Assembly (NCBI RefSeq): GCF_008107645.1 | Contig: NZ_SDGY01000001.1 | Location: forward strand, 653,630 to 717,629 | Source of the DNA: Leuconostoc litchii | Lineage (GTDB): Bacteria > Bacillota > Bacilli > Lactobacillales > Lactobacillaceae | Direction of reading: 5' to 3' | DNA: 64,000 nt | Shown here: piece after piece, positions 15,795 through 24,110 of the stretch | Layout of the letters: every line of letters begins with the position of its first letter | How positions within the stretch are numbered: the stretch's first letter is position 1 | Program-made: the position numbers and the translations under genes | Notes under the pieces: model-generated | The model's database searches: none | What the model saw: only the letters and a program-made list of their open reading frames with translations | Told to the model about the DNA's origin: nothing

Positions 15795-17060
15795 TTAAAA
15801 TTTTGCATCTTCAAGTTTCATCTGCATATCAACATCATCTGGTGCAATCTGCAAGTAATGGTTCATCATGTTTATTTCGTTCTCACGTTGTCCTTGCTCA
15901 TGGTACCAATCAATTATATCCTGTAAAAATGAAACATTTTCTTCAAAAAATGGCAATGCTAACATCCAATACTTGTTTGCTTGAGAGATCGCCTCAATTT
16001 GATAATTGGCTCGTGCCAAATGCCAATAAAACATGGGATCAATAATGTTATCCTGAATATACTTCTCTAGTAATTGAATATCTGCTTCATATTCATATTG
16101 CTTTAAAAGTAAATCGGACAAGGCAATAATTGTTGTTACGTCAGCGTTATCTAACGCCAAAGCCTGTTTATAGTAATTTTTGGCTTGATCTAAATCATCA
16201 AGCTTATCGGCAACTAGGCCAGCTAAACGATACAATAATTCATTCGTTTCGTCTTGAGCTAAACCTTCTTGATAAACACGATATGCATCTTCAAATTTCT
16301 GCTGTTGTTCGTAAGCTTGCCCTAAAAGAGGATAAATAGATGTATACTTTGAATCGATATCTAAAATCTCATTAAACAATTTTATAGCTTCATCAATTCG
16401 TTCATTTTCTTGATATAAAATGGCTAGTTGAAAACGCGTGTCTAATGTCATCCGTTCTGGTTTAATTTGTTCCAGATACCCCATCGCATTTTCATAATTG
16501 CCAATTTGCGCATAGGCCATACCAATTCTTGCTACAATATCAACACGACTAATTTCACGATGCCCTGTCATTAACAATGCTCGATAACGTGGAACAGCTT
16601 TAGCATAGTTTTGATTAGAATAGTAATACTCTGCTAAAGCAAATTGGATAACTTCCTCATCAGGTGCGATTTTTTCTGCTTTCAACAAGCTGTTTTCAGC
16701 AGATTCACTCAATCCTTCTGATTGATAAAGGTCAGCTTTCACTAATAATGCCTTTATATAGGAGGAGGAATTAGATGATATTTGTGCTAGATAATCTTGT
16801 GCTTCATCAATTTCACCATCTTCAATAGCTATATCTGCCAAAGCTGTTCGTAATTCATCTTCTTCAGGGTATTTTTCAAGTAATTTTTTGTAGGCCCGCC
16901 GTGACTGATTTAAAAATCCAAGCGCATAAAGTTCCTCTGCTAAACTATAAATTAAATCATCGTTATCTTTTCTTAAAGATTGTGCAAAAAGTTTTTTAGC
17001 ATCCTCAAGCTGACCGCTAGACAAGGCGTCGAGCATTTGTTGTGCATAATTCGTTGTCAT
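15795..17060 (-). CDS. ypiA: TPR-repeat protein YpiA-like
   Basis: A 421-residue protein made almost entirely of tetratricopeptide repeats, each about 34 residues (for example ALADIAIEDGEIDEAQDYLA and PLLGQAYEQQQKFEDAYRVY). No signal peptide or catalytic motif is visible. The family (YpiA) is a cytoplasmic scaffold of unknown partner in Firmicutes. It sits between the menaquinone genes and cca, 12 bases after menC, and is probably co-transcribed with both. Confidence 0.85.
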   Translation of the reverse strand: MTTNYAQQMLDALSSGQLEDAKKLFAQSLRKDNDDLIYSLAEELYALGFLNQSRRAYKKLLEKYPEEDELRTALADIAIEDGEIDEAQDYLAQISSNSSSYIKALLVKADLYQSEGLSESAENSLLKAEKIAPDEEVIQFALAEYYYSNQNYAKAVPRYRALLMTGHREISRVDIVARIGMAYAQIGNYENAMGYLEQIKPERMTLDTRFQLAILYQENERIDEAIKLFNEILDIDSKYTSIYPLLGQAYEQQQKFEDAYRVYQEGLAQDETNELLYRLAGLVADKLDDLDQAKNYYKQALALDNADVTTIIALSDLLLKQYEYEADIQLLEKYIQDNIIDPMFYWHLARANYQIEAISQANKYWMLALPFFEENVSFLQDIIDWYHEQGQRENEINMMNHYLQIAPDDVDMQMKLEDAKF

Positions 17061-17072
17061 AATATCCTCATT

Positions 17073-18173
17073 TTAATAGTTTATCGTAAATGTATCGGCT
17101 ACTTGTAAGTTGGAAATCACATCGAAATCCATTGTAGCGCCAATACCATAATTATTTGGAACTTTTATAGTGCCATTTTCAACAGTTAAGTGTTCTTTAA
17201 TAATATCGTCTTGAAAATAGCGAAGACTATCTGAAATATCTCCCGGAAATGCAATTTTTGGTAAACTACTAAGCGCTAAATCAACACTCCTGCCTAAACC
17301 ACTGGTCAACATACCGCCAATCCAAGGTTTACTTACTAACCTAATCGCTAACAAAGCATTTGAAATACCGCCAATTTTCCCCTGCTTGACTGTCAATGCA
17401 TTAGCTGAGCGGCATTGTAGCATTGTATAAACGTCACTAATGTTATTAACTGATTCATCTAAACTAATGTTTTTCTTTATTTCAGCCTGCATTTTAGCAT
17501 GTTCTACAAAATCGGTTTCACCAAATGGCTGTTCAATAAAGTCAATATTATCAGGTAAATCATCAGCCTGTTTCATATTGTCAATCGTAAAGCTACTGTT
17601 TGCATCAATTGAAAACCGTTGTTTAGGGTATCTTTCCAATAATTGACTCAAAGCTTTAAAATCATTAGTTCGTCCGTCAATTTTAATTTTAATCCTTTGA
17701 TATTTCTGAACCAAATTAAAATCCAACTGATCTGTTAAACCAACAGCAAGGCCAACCGCAACTTCTTTTCCCTGCCCATGTATCATTTGTTGTAATGACT
17801 GCTGTGTAAACTTTCCGAGCGCATCCCAAACTGCCATCTCTAAGGCAGCTTTAGCAAATGACGCAAATGGTGTCAGCTGATTCAAATATGCTGAAAATGA
17901 TTCAGGATTACTAAAAGAATAACGTTTAAGCTGTGGTAATAATAAAGTTTTTAAAACTTCACGACTCACATACTGATTCTCCGATGCATAAGAAAAATCA
18001 TCAAAAGACTGTACTTCACCATACCCTTTGACTATTTGACCATTAAACTGGTCTAACACTTGCATCACTACAATGGTTAAAGGACGATTTTTGACTGTAT
18101 GATGCGCAGTTTTAAAAGGATGTAAAAGTTCCAATGAAATAGGGATTAAACTAATTCTTTTTATTTGATACAT
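17073..18173 (-). CDS. menC: o-Succinylbenzoate synthase
   Basis: A 366-residue enolase-superfamily enzyme that dehydrates SHCHC to o-succinylbenzoate in menaquinone synthesis. The second-sphere lysine motif RIKIKIDGRTND, the metal ligands in FSIDANSSF, DFIEQPFG and SLDESV, and the catalytic lysine in LTVKQGKIGG are visible. The ATG at 18173 follows GAGGTG and overlaps the end of menH by 23 bases. Some members also racemise N-acylamino acids, but the men neighbours decide the role. Confidence 0.93.
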   Translation of the reverse strand: MYQIKRISLIPISLELLHPFKTAHHTVKNRPLTIVVMQVLDQFNGQIVKGYGEVQSFDDFSYASENQYVSREVLKTLLLPQLKRYSFSNPESFSAYLNQLTPFASFAKAALEMAVWDALGKFTQQSLQQMIHGQGKEVAVGLAVGLTDQLDFNLVQKYQRIKIKIDGRTNDFKALSQLLERYPKQRFSIDANSSFTIDNMKQADDLPDNIDFIEQPFGETDFVEHAKMQAEIKKNISLDESVNNISDVYTMLQCRSANALTVKQGKIGGISNALLAIRLVSKPWIGGMLTSGLGRSVDLALSSLPKIAFPGDISDSLRYFQDDIIKEHLTVENGTIKVPNNYGIGATMDFDVISNLQVADTFTINY

Positions 18174-18960
18174 GTAACACCTCAACAAACTTAGCTGGTT
18201 GTTCAAAATGAACATTATGACCTGCATTTTGAGTAATTGTCAAAAGTGCGTTGGGCAATAATGTCAACATATTTTGAGCTATATCAATAAATTTATTATC
18301 TAACTCACCAACAATTAACTGAGTTGGTATATCCAAAGTTTTCAAATTTGGCCAATAGTTTTTTTGAACACCCGTCCCCATATAACGCAGTGAATTGGCA
18401 ACATTAATTGGATTTTGATTAATTCGTTGTTCATGCATAAATTTTTTTTGCGCTACTGTGACATTTTGTTGCGTTGAAAAAAGTGGCATTTTTTCCCAAG
18501 AAGCAACAAAATCAGCAAAATTATCTTCAATTTGTTCAGCTTTTTGAAAATCAGCTTGACATCGTACATCACGTTCTTGCGGTGTTTTCAATCCAGCAGT
18601 AGCGCTTTCTAGATATAACTGATGCACAAGATATGGATGGCTAATTGCAAAGCCTAGAGCGAGACGTCCCCCCATTGAATAACCTAATAATTTGATATCA
18701 TGCCAATCTAATTGTTTCAAAATATGAACTAAATCATCAATCTGATTGCTCATCCGGAACTGCTCAGGGGCAACTGTCGGCATTTTGTCACCAAATCCCA
18801 GTAAATCAATCGTTAGTACTTGTCCAGGTAAGCGACGAATAATCTGATCGAAATCATGATGTGAACCCATAAATCCATGTAACAGTAACCACTTTACGTT
18901 ATCCTTATTGTTAACTGTTACTTGAACATTATAACAATACTCCTTCGTGTCTATTCTCAT
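18151..18960 (-). CDS. menH: SHCHC synthase (MenH, alpha/beta hydrolase)
   Basis: A 269-residue alpha/beta hydrolase in the men cluster that eliminates pyruvate from SEPHCHC. The oxyanion region is WLLLHGFMGSHHDF, the nucleophile is in GYSMGGRLALG, and the catalytic His is in NAGHNVHFEQP near the C-terminus. It overlaps menD by four bases at the start codon and menC at the end, indicating tight coupling. Confidence 0.92.
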   Translation of the reverse strand: MRIDTKEYCYNVQVTVNNKDNVKWLLLHGFMGSHHDFDQIIRRLPGQVLTIDLLGFGDKMPTVAPEQFRMSNQIDDLVHILKQLDWHDIKLLGYSMGGRLALGFAISHPYLVHQLYLESATAGLKTPQERDVRCQADFQKAEQIEDNFADFVASWEKMPLFSTQQNVTVAQKKFMHEQRINQNPINVANSLRYMGTGVQKNYWPNLKTLDIPTQLIVGELDNKFIDIAQNMLTLLPNALLTITQNAGHNVHFEQPAKFVEVLHVSNKKN

Positions 18961-20579
18961 TTTAATAGCCTCAATGCATTATTATGATCAATTTTATTTT
19001 GCCGACGATTACTCTGATATTCGATTAGTCTAGTGCCTGTCACTGGTATTTTTAAAATATCGCTTAACTCTTCTGGAACATTTAGTTTAGTGTAATGTAA
19101 ATCATACAGATGAGCAATTTTAGAGACATCAATATTCAATGGTGTACCAAATAATTGCTCAAAATATTCTGACACTTCTGCCTGTGGCAAAAATGAAAAA
19201 ATTCCACCACCATTATTATTAATCACCACAATGTCTAATGGTAACAAATAATTTTTAGCCATCATCAATCCATTCATATCATGAAATAAGGTTAAATCTC
19301 CTGTCAACAATAAACTTCGTTGTTGCCTACTAGCAGCCATCCCCAAGGCACTAGAAATCACACCATCAATACCATTAGCACCCCGATTTGCAAATACATT
19401 TTTCGTATGCAGTCCCGAAAAAAAATTATCCATATCACGTATAGGCATGCTGTTTGCTACAAAAATGTGTGTGTTATCAGCTACAGCATTATCTATTGCA
19501 GGCACAACGCTCATTTCATTATCTACACTTTGAGATTTTGGAAGCACTTGCCACTTTTGGTTAAAACTCTTCTGCTCATCAGATAAAGTTAGTTGACTAC
19601 TATTTAGGAAGCTCTTTGGTGCCATATTTATTGCACGTGAAATATGCCTCGTATGGTCTGTTCCGGCATCTTCATCAATATGCCAAGTTTCAATATGTCG
19701 ATTTTTCAACCATTGTAATACTCGAGCTGAAACTGGTGTTTTTCCAAATCTAATAACTAAGTCAGGGTTTAATTCTACTGGAATTCGATTCATTTCCAAT
19801 AGCATATCAATTCCATAAACAGTATTTCCACCCCGACTGCGGCTCAATACATCTGTGATAACCGGCACATGATTTTCCGCAGCAAACTGATTCAAAACTT
19901 CATCGTAGCTATTTAACACATTTGGTCCAGCTAATATTAGCAGTCGTTTCGCATGAATTAAAATTGGCTGATATTGAGGTACTTGTTCTTCAAAAGTTAA
20001 AGGCTTAACCGTTATTTTGTGTGAATCTTTCAATATAGGCATTAACGGTTTTCTCAAGGGCAAATTAATTTGTATTGGTCCGCGAGGAACCATCATCGAT
20101 AGATGAACCAGTCTCTGTATCATAAAATCAATGTAATTCGTAACATCACTGTGTTGATCTTGTAAATTAATTTCAATGGCTTCTTTTGTCTGATGTCCAA
20201 ATAAATTATTTTGAGAAATTGTCTGTGGTGCACCGTTGTGCTGTAGTTCTTGCGGACGATCTGTAGATAACACAACCAGTGGTACACTAGAAACACTAGC
20301 CTCGGCTATGGCAGGCATATATTCAGCTATTGCTGTACCAGATGTACCTAGTAATACAACCGGCTCCAAAACTGTTTTAGCTATGCCCAAGGCAAAAAAG
20401 CCAGCTGACCGTTCATCAACATCAACAAATAAATTAATTGCTTGATTATTTTCTGCATATTCTGCCAAAAGTAATGCAATTGGTGTGCTTCGTGATCCAG
20501 GGGATATCACAAAATACCGTACACCACTCTCAAAAAGCGTGTAAAGCAAATGTTTTGTATTAAACGTTAGTGCATCCAT
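18957..20579 (-). CDS. menD: SEPHCHC synthase (MenD)
   Basis: A 540-residue thiamine-diphosphate-dependent enzyme that condenses 2-oxoglutarate with isochorismate, the first committed step of menaquinone synthesis. The opening SGVRYFVISPGSRSTPIALL, the ANRGANGIDGVISSALG block and the ThDP/Mg motif TGDLTLFHDMNGLM are all family hallmarks. Its need for thiamine diphosphate links to the riboswitch-controlled thiamine uptake operon in this window. It overlaps menF by 20 bases. Confidence 0.96.
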   Translation of the reverse strand: MDALTFNTKHLLYTLFESGVRYFVISPGSRSTPIALLLAEYAENNQAINLFVDVDERSAGFFALGIAKTVLEPVVLLGTSGTAIAEYMPAIAEASVSSVPLVVLSTDRPQELQHNGAPQTISQNNLFGHQTKEAIEINLQDQHSDVTNYIDFMIQRLVHLSMMVPRGPIQINLPLRKPLMPILKDSHKITVKPLTFEEQVPQYQPILIHAKRLLILAGPNVLNSYDEVLNQFAAENHVPVITDVLSRSRGGNTVYGIDMLLEMNRIPVELNPDLVIRFGKTPVSARVLQWLKNRHIETWHIDEDAGTDHTRHISRAINMAPKSFLNSSQLTLSDEQKSFNQKWQVLPKSQSVDNEMSVVPAIDNAVADNTHIFVANSMPIRDMDNFFSGLHTKNVFANRGANGIDGVISSALGMAASRQQRSLLLTGDLTLFHDMNGLMMAKNYLLPLDIVVINNNGGGIFSFLPQAEVSEYFEQLFGTPLNIDVSKIAHLYDLHYTKLNVPEELSDILKIPVTGTRLIEYQSNRRQNKIDHNNALRLLK

Positions 20580-21759
20580 TCGTTGATAGTTCCTCTAATA
20601 GCTCATGCATTGGTTGAAATTTCAAACTTGTTTCATAAAATTCTTGTTGACTATCTGAATCAACTACAATACCAGCACCTGCAAACAAGCGCGCATTTTT
20701 ACCATTGACATACATAGATCTGATCCCCACAACAAATTCACCAATGTTATCTCGTGTAAAATAGCCCACTGGTGAAGCAAATAGACCACGTGTCATCATC
20801 TCGTGATTACGAATATAATCCATTGCCTTTTGCTGTGGCACACCACCTAAAGCTGGTGTTGGATGTAGTTTATATACAATATTTCTAATTGAAACATTTG
20901 TATTTATTCTACCAACAATAGGTGTGTATAGATGCTGTACTTGCTTGTTTTTCAACAATACAGGGCTAGTAGGTATATGCAATGTTGATGTTACGTCATG
21001 CAATTGTTGAACAATACTACGAACAACATATTCATGTTCTTCATTATTTTTTTTGCTGCGCAATAATATTTTACCAAAAGCATCATCTTCTGATTCATTT
21101 TTTCCGCGTTGTATTGTTCCAGCAACAGCAGCCGTTTCTAAATGGTCATGGCTAATCTTAATTAGCCGTTCTGGTGTTGCTGTAATGAATAGTTCATGAC
21201 CCTTTTTAATCATTACATGATAAATATTTTTTTGTTTTCTAAGCACTGGCACCAAAGTCGTCAATGACAATGTGTTTGAAAATTGAAGCTGTTGTTGCCG
21301 ACCAAAAACAACTTTTTGTATGGATTCTTGTTTTTTTAGTTCATTAATTAGTGACTGTACCCTACTAGACCAATCATTTTCGTTATGTTCTTCAACAATC
21401 TGCACTGGTTGAGAATTTTTAAACTGAACTTTTTTTAAACAGGCATCAATCGTTATTAAATTAGATAGAAGTTTATCATCCTCTAATACTACTATAATTT
21501 CTGGTTCAAACCAAAAGCCATTCATAATCCCTGTATCTAGTTGATTATCAAAAGATTTTGCTCCAAAAACTATCGACTCAGTTGCATTGGGCATTTCTGT
21601 CCATGTTTGTTTTTGTCCAAATCCATAGATAATACTTTTACCGTCATTGGTTTCAAAAAAAGCCCCAACTTCAACATCATCCAGAAGTTGATTTAATAAA
21701 ATATAATCGTTTGACCGTAACTTACGTTGATATGTTAATAATTGATTTATGCTTATCAT
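20560..21759 (-). CDS. menF: Isochorismate synthase (MenF)
   Basis: A 399-residue chorismate-binding enzyme that isomerises chorismate to isochorismate for menaquinone. Family blocks are AAVAGTIQRGKNESEDD, HPTPALGGVPQQKA and the C-terminal FVVGIRSMYVNGKNARLFAGAGIV. The ATG at 21759 begins the normal N-terminus; an in-frame extension to 21852 would read through a terminator hairpin. AAGGG lies 10 bases upstream. It heads menF-menD-menH-menC; menE, menB and menA are not in this window. Confidence 0.94.
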   Translation of the reverse strand: MISINQLLTYQRKLRSNDYILLNQLLDDVEVGAFFETNDGKSIIYGFGQKQTWTEMPNATESIVFGAKSFDNQLDTGIMNGFWFEPEIIVVLEDDKLLSNLITIDACLKKVQFKNSQPVQIVEEHNENDWSSRVQSLINELKKQESIQKVVFGRQQQLQFSNTLSLTTLVPVLRKQKNIYHVMIKKGHELFITATPERLIKISHDHLETAAVAGTIQRGKNESEDDAFGKILLRSKKNNEEHEYVVRSIVQQLHDVTSTLHIPTSPVLLKNKQVQHLYTPIVGRINTNVSIRNIVYKLHPTPALGGVPQQKAMDYIRNHEMMTRGLFASPVGYFTRDNIGEFVVGIRSMYVNGKNARLFAGAGIVVDSDSQQEFYETSLKFQPMHELLEELSTNGCTNV

Positions 21760-21781
21760 TTCACATGTACCCTTAACATAT

Positions 21782-21810
21782 AAAAAGCAACAGATAATAA
21801 TCTGTCGCTT
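21782..21810 (-). terminator. Terminator or attenuator between pdxK and menF
   Basis: On the minus strand GCGACAGAT, a TATT loop and ATCTGTTGC form a nine-base stem (one G-U pair) followed by TTTTT. It ends 22 bases before the menF start codon, leaving no room for a normal promoter between hairpin and gene. Confidence 0.8.
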
Positions 21811-21814
21811 CTCT

Positions 21815-22618
21815 TTAGTTTTTTCGCAACCGTCTAGCAGCTTGCCAAACATTCCCTACTTCAAAGTTTTTATTTAATAGAACACCGTTTTCAATACCTG
21901 AACGAACAAATGATTCTGAATCAAGAATAGCATTTTCTATCGTTGTTCTTGCAATGTTTGCCGCAATACCAGATGAAAAAGTGCATCCTGAACCATTATT
22001 CATCGGTAATACAGTCACTATCTTGTCTTGTTCAAATACTTTGTAATGATTGTCTTTAAACAAAAGCGTAATAACTTTACTTCCAGGAAGTCTTGCACCA
22101 CTTTTAATCACCACATTTTGAACACCGAAATCAGCAATAATTTTCGCTGCTACTTTCATATCATCAATACTTTTAATTGTTATATTGCTTAGCATTTGAG
22201 CTTCACTTAGGTTTGGTGTAACAACAGTAGCCAACGGTAACAACTTTTGCTTAATTTGATCAGCTAAGTAATTAGTGTTTGCAGTGTCCGACTCTTTAAA
22301 GACCATCACTGGATCAACCACAATAGGCACGTTTACCTGTGATAAATAATTAGCAACTAAATCAATGATATTAACCGTCGGTAACAAACCAACTTTGATG
22401 ACTACAATATCATCCAAAGCTAATACTGAATCCAATTGCGCTCTAATCAAATCGACATCAACTGGTGAAATTCGAAAATTATCCATCGTTACTGTCACAA
22501 TACTTGTGATGACGCTTAATCCAAAATACCCAAACTCATTAAACGTAGCTAAATCCGCCTGAATACCTCCACCAGAAAGTGAATCAGATCCAGCGATTGT
22601 TAAAATCTTATCAGCCAT
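21815..22618 (-). CDS. pdxK: Pyridoxine/pyridoxal/pyridoxamine kinase (PdxK/ThiD-like)
   Basis: A 267-residue ribokinase-family kinase. TIAGSDSLSGGGIQADLATF at the N-terminus, VGLLPTVNIIDLV, VVDPVMV, VTPNLSEAQ and the C-terminal GSGCTFSSGIAAN are seen. The LPTVNIIDL block and general layout match the Bacillus PdxK (ThiD2) type rather than bifunctional ThiD. Pyridoxal kinase is the preferred call; HMP kinase is the alternative, since the families are hard to separate by eye. It overlaps the Ser-rich gene through TAATG. Confidence 0.85.
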   Translation of the reverse strand: MADKILTIAGSDSLSGGGIQADLATFNEFGYFGLSVITSIVTVTMDNFRISPVDVDLIRAQLDSVLALDDIVVIKVGLLPTVNIIDLVANYLSQVNVPIVVDPVMVFKESDTANTNYLADQIKQKLLPLATVVTPNLSEAQMLSNITIKSIDDMKVAAKIIADFGVQNVVIKSGARLPGSKVITLLFKDNHYKVFEQDKIVTVLPMNNGSGCTFSSGIAANIARTTIENAILDSESFVRSGIENGVLLNKNFEVGNVWQAARRLRKN

Positions 22619-23088
22619 TATTGAGCAGCCGATGCTGTAAAGCTAATATTTGTACCATCGTCGGTGATTTGTGTTACGATTGCATCATTTCCACCCGACG
22701 TGATATTCCAAGAATAAGTACTCCTATTAGCTTTAGCCCATTGAATGGCCTCACTAATAGTTTTACCTTTCAATTGAGATGAATCAGACGTACTGCTCGA
22801 AGATGAAGAGCTAGAGCTACTTGACGAAGAACTTGATTCACTTGATGTTTTCTCTGAGCTACTTGAGTCGCTTTCCTCTGAAGTAGAATCAGAAGTCTCA
22901 TCAACTGTACTATTCGTACTTGCCTTCTGTTCGATAGGTGTCGTTGTTTTTTGAGCGGTTGAATAGTTTAAGTATATGAAAATACTTAGCCCAATAATAA
23001 TCAAAACTACCAACACAATGAAGAAATTTCGTACTGGGTGCTTTTTTTTATAAAATTGTGGTCTTCTATAATTATTATAATCTGCCAT
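22618..23088 (-). CDS. Ser-rich single-pass membrane protein with PASTA-like C-terminal domain
   Basis: A 156-residue protein with a basic, Tyr-rich cytoplasmic tail (residues 1-23), one transmembrane helix (about 24-43), a 55-residue linker almost all Ser, Thr and Glu, and a C-terminal domain of about 50 residues. The last part (GKTISEAIQWAKAN...AIVTQITDDGTNISF) resembles one PASTA repeat, which in other proteins binds peptidoglycan fragments. The serines use mixed codons, so the run is kept at protein level rather than by DNA slippage. Function is unknown; the link to pdxK is only positional. Confidence 0.8.
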   Translation of the reverse strand: MADYNNYRRPQFYKKKHPVRNFFIVLVVLIIIGLSIFIYLNYSTAQKTTTPIEQKASTNSTVDETSDSTSEESDSSSSEKTSSESSSSSSSSSSSSSSSTSDSSQLKGKTISEAIQWAKANRSTYSWNITSGGNDAIVTQITDDGTNISFTASAAQ

Positions 23089-23112
23089 ATTAACCTCTAA
23101 TCATTAACTATT

Positions 23113-23160
23113 ATTATATCAAATACCGTAATAAATTTCCTACCATATGTGTGGTATGAT
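23113..23160. promoter_or_regulatory. Divergent promoter region with inverted repeat
   Basis: On the minus strand TATAAT (23113-23118) serves the Ser-rich gene; on the plus strand TATGAT (23155-23160) serves yitT. TACCA (23141-23145) and TGGTA (23152-23156) form an inverted repeat overlapping the yitT -10. Neither -35 is strong. Confidence 0.45.
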
Positions 23161-23191
23161 TAATTTTACGAAATATGGTGAGGTGTTGATA

Positions 23192-24079
23192 ATGCAGACG
23201 ACTAATTTAGAACGCATTTCTGTTAAAGATTTATGTATGATTGCAGTTGGTACCGCTTTATATGGTTGGGGCTTAGTTAACATTAATATTCCCAATGATT
23301 TGGCTGAGGGCGGAATATCCGGTATCACATTGATTCTCCGCGCACTATTCAATTGGAACCCTGCATATTCAAACTTACTCTTAAACATACCACTCCTTTT
23401 TATTGGTTATCGAATATTAGGGCGACGTTCATTAATTTATACTATTTGGGGCATTGTGTCTCTATCATCATGGCTATGGTTGTGGCAAATTATACCCACT
23501 CCCCCTGCACTACATCATGATATGTTAATCGCCGGTATCATTGCTGGTATTGTTGCTGGGTTTGGCCTAGGCCTCGTATTCCGCTTCGGTGGTACTTCAG
23601 GTGGTAGTGACGTTGTTGCTCGCATTGTGGAGCAAAAGTTTAGTATACCAATTGGCCGTACCATGTTTATCCTCGATGCTTGCGTATTGTTGCTGTCACT
23701 CGTATATATTGATATTGTACACATGATGTACACATTAATTGCCTCTTTCGTATTTTCACAGGTTGTGAATATAACGCAACAAGGAGCCTATAATGCAAGA
23801 TCGTTCATGATCTTTACACAATATCCAGAAGAGATTTCTCATGCAATTATGAATGAACTTGAACGTGGTACCAGCTTACTAAAGGCTGAAGGCGGTTACT
23901 CGCATCGAGATCAACGTGTTGTCTATGCTGTTGTCGATCCATCCGAAGTCAACACCGTACGACATATTATTGATAAAATTGATTCTAAAGCTTTTGTTTC
24001 TATATTTACAACACAAGAACAACTTGGGGAAGGATTTACATACTTACGGCCCAATAAATCTATATTCAAATCAAAATAA
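23192..24079 (+). CDS. YitT family membrane protein (DUF161/DUF2179)
   Basis: A 295-residue membrane protein with five or six helices (DUF161-type: GISGITLILR and FRFGGTSGGSDVVARI blocks) and a C-terminal cytoplasmic DUF2179 domain of about 80 residues (RGTSLLKAEGGYSHRDQRVVYAV in part, then EVNTVRHIIDKID). The family is widespread in Firmicutes and its transport substrate is unknown. The ATG at 23192 is chosen because GAGGTG lies just upstream. It is transcribed alone and ends at a strong bidirectional terminator. Confidence 0.9.
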   Translation: MQTTNLERISVKDLCMIAVGTALYGWGLVNINIPNDLAEGGISGITLILRALFNWNPAYSNLLLNIPLLFIGYRILGRRSLIYTIWGIVSLSSWLWLWQIIPTPPALHHDMLIAGIIAGIVAGFGLGLVFRFGGTSGGSDVVARIVEQKFSIPIGRTMFILDACVLLLSLVYIDIVHMMYTLIASFVFSQVVNITQQGAYNARSFMIFTQYPEEISHAIMNELERGTSLLKAEGGYSHRDQRVVYAVVDPSEVNTVRHIIDKIDSKAFVSIFTTQEQLGEGFTYLRPNKSIFKSK

Positions 24080-24110
24080 AAGCCACAACAAACTGTGGCT
24101 TTTATTTTTT
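24078..24110. terminator. Bidirectional terminator between yitT and topA
   Basis: AAAAGCCACA, an ACAAAC loop and TGTGGCTTTT form a ten-base stem followed by ATTTTTT. It overlaps the topA stop codon on the other strand. Confidence 0.88.

Noticed and set aside
22790-22905. Possible DNA repeat or slippage tract in the Ser-rich gene
   Set aside because: The serine codons are mixed (AGC, TCT, TCA, AGT and others), so there is no DNA-level tandem repeat.
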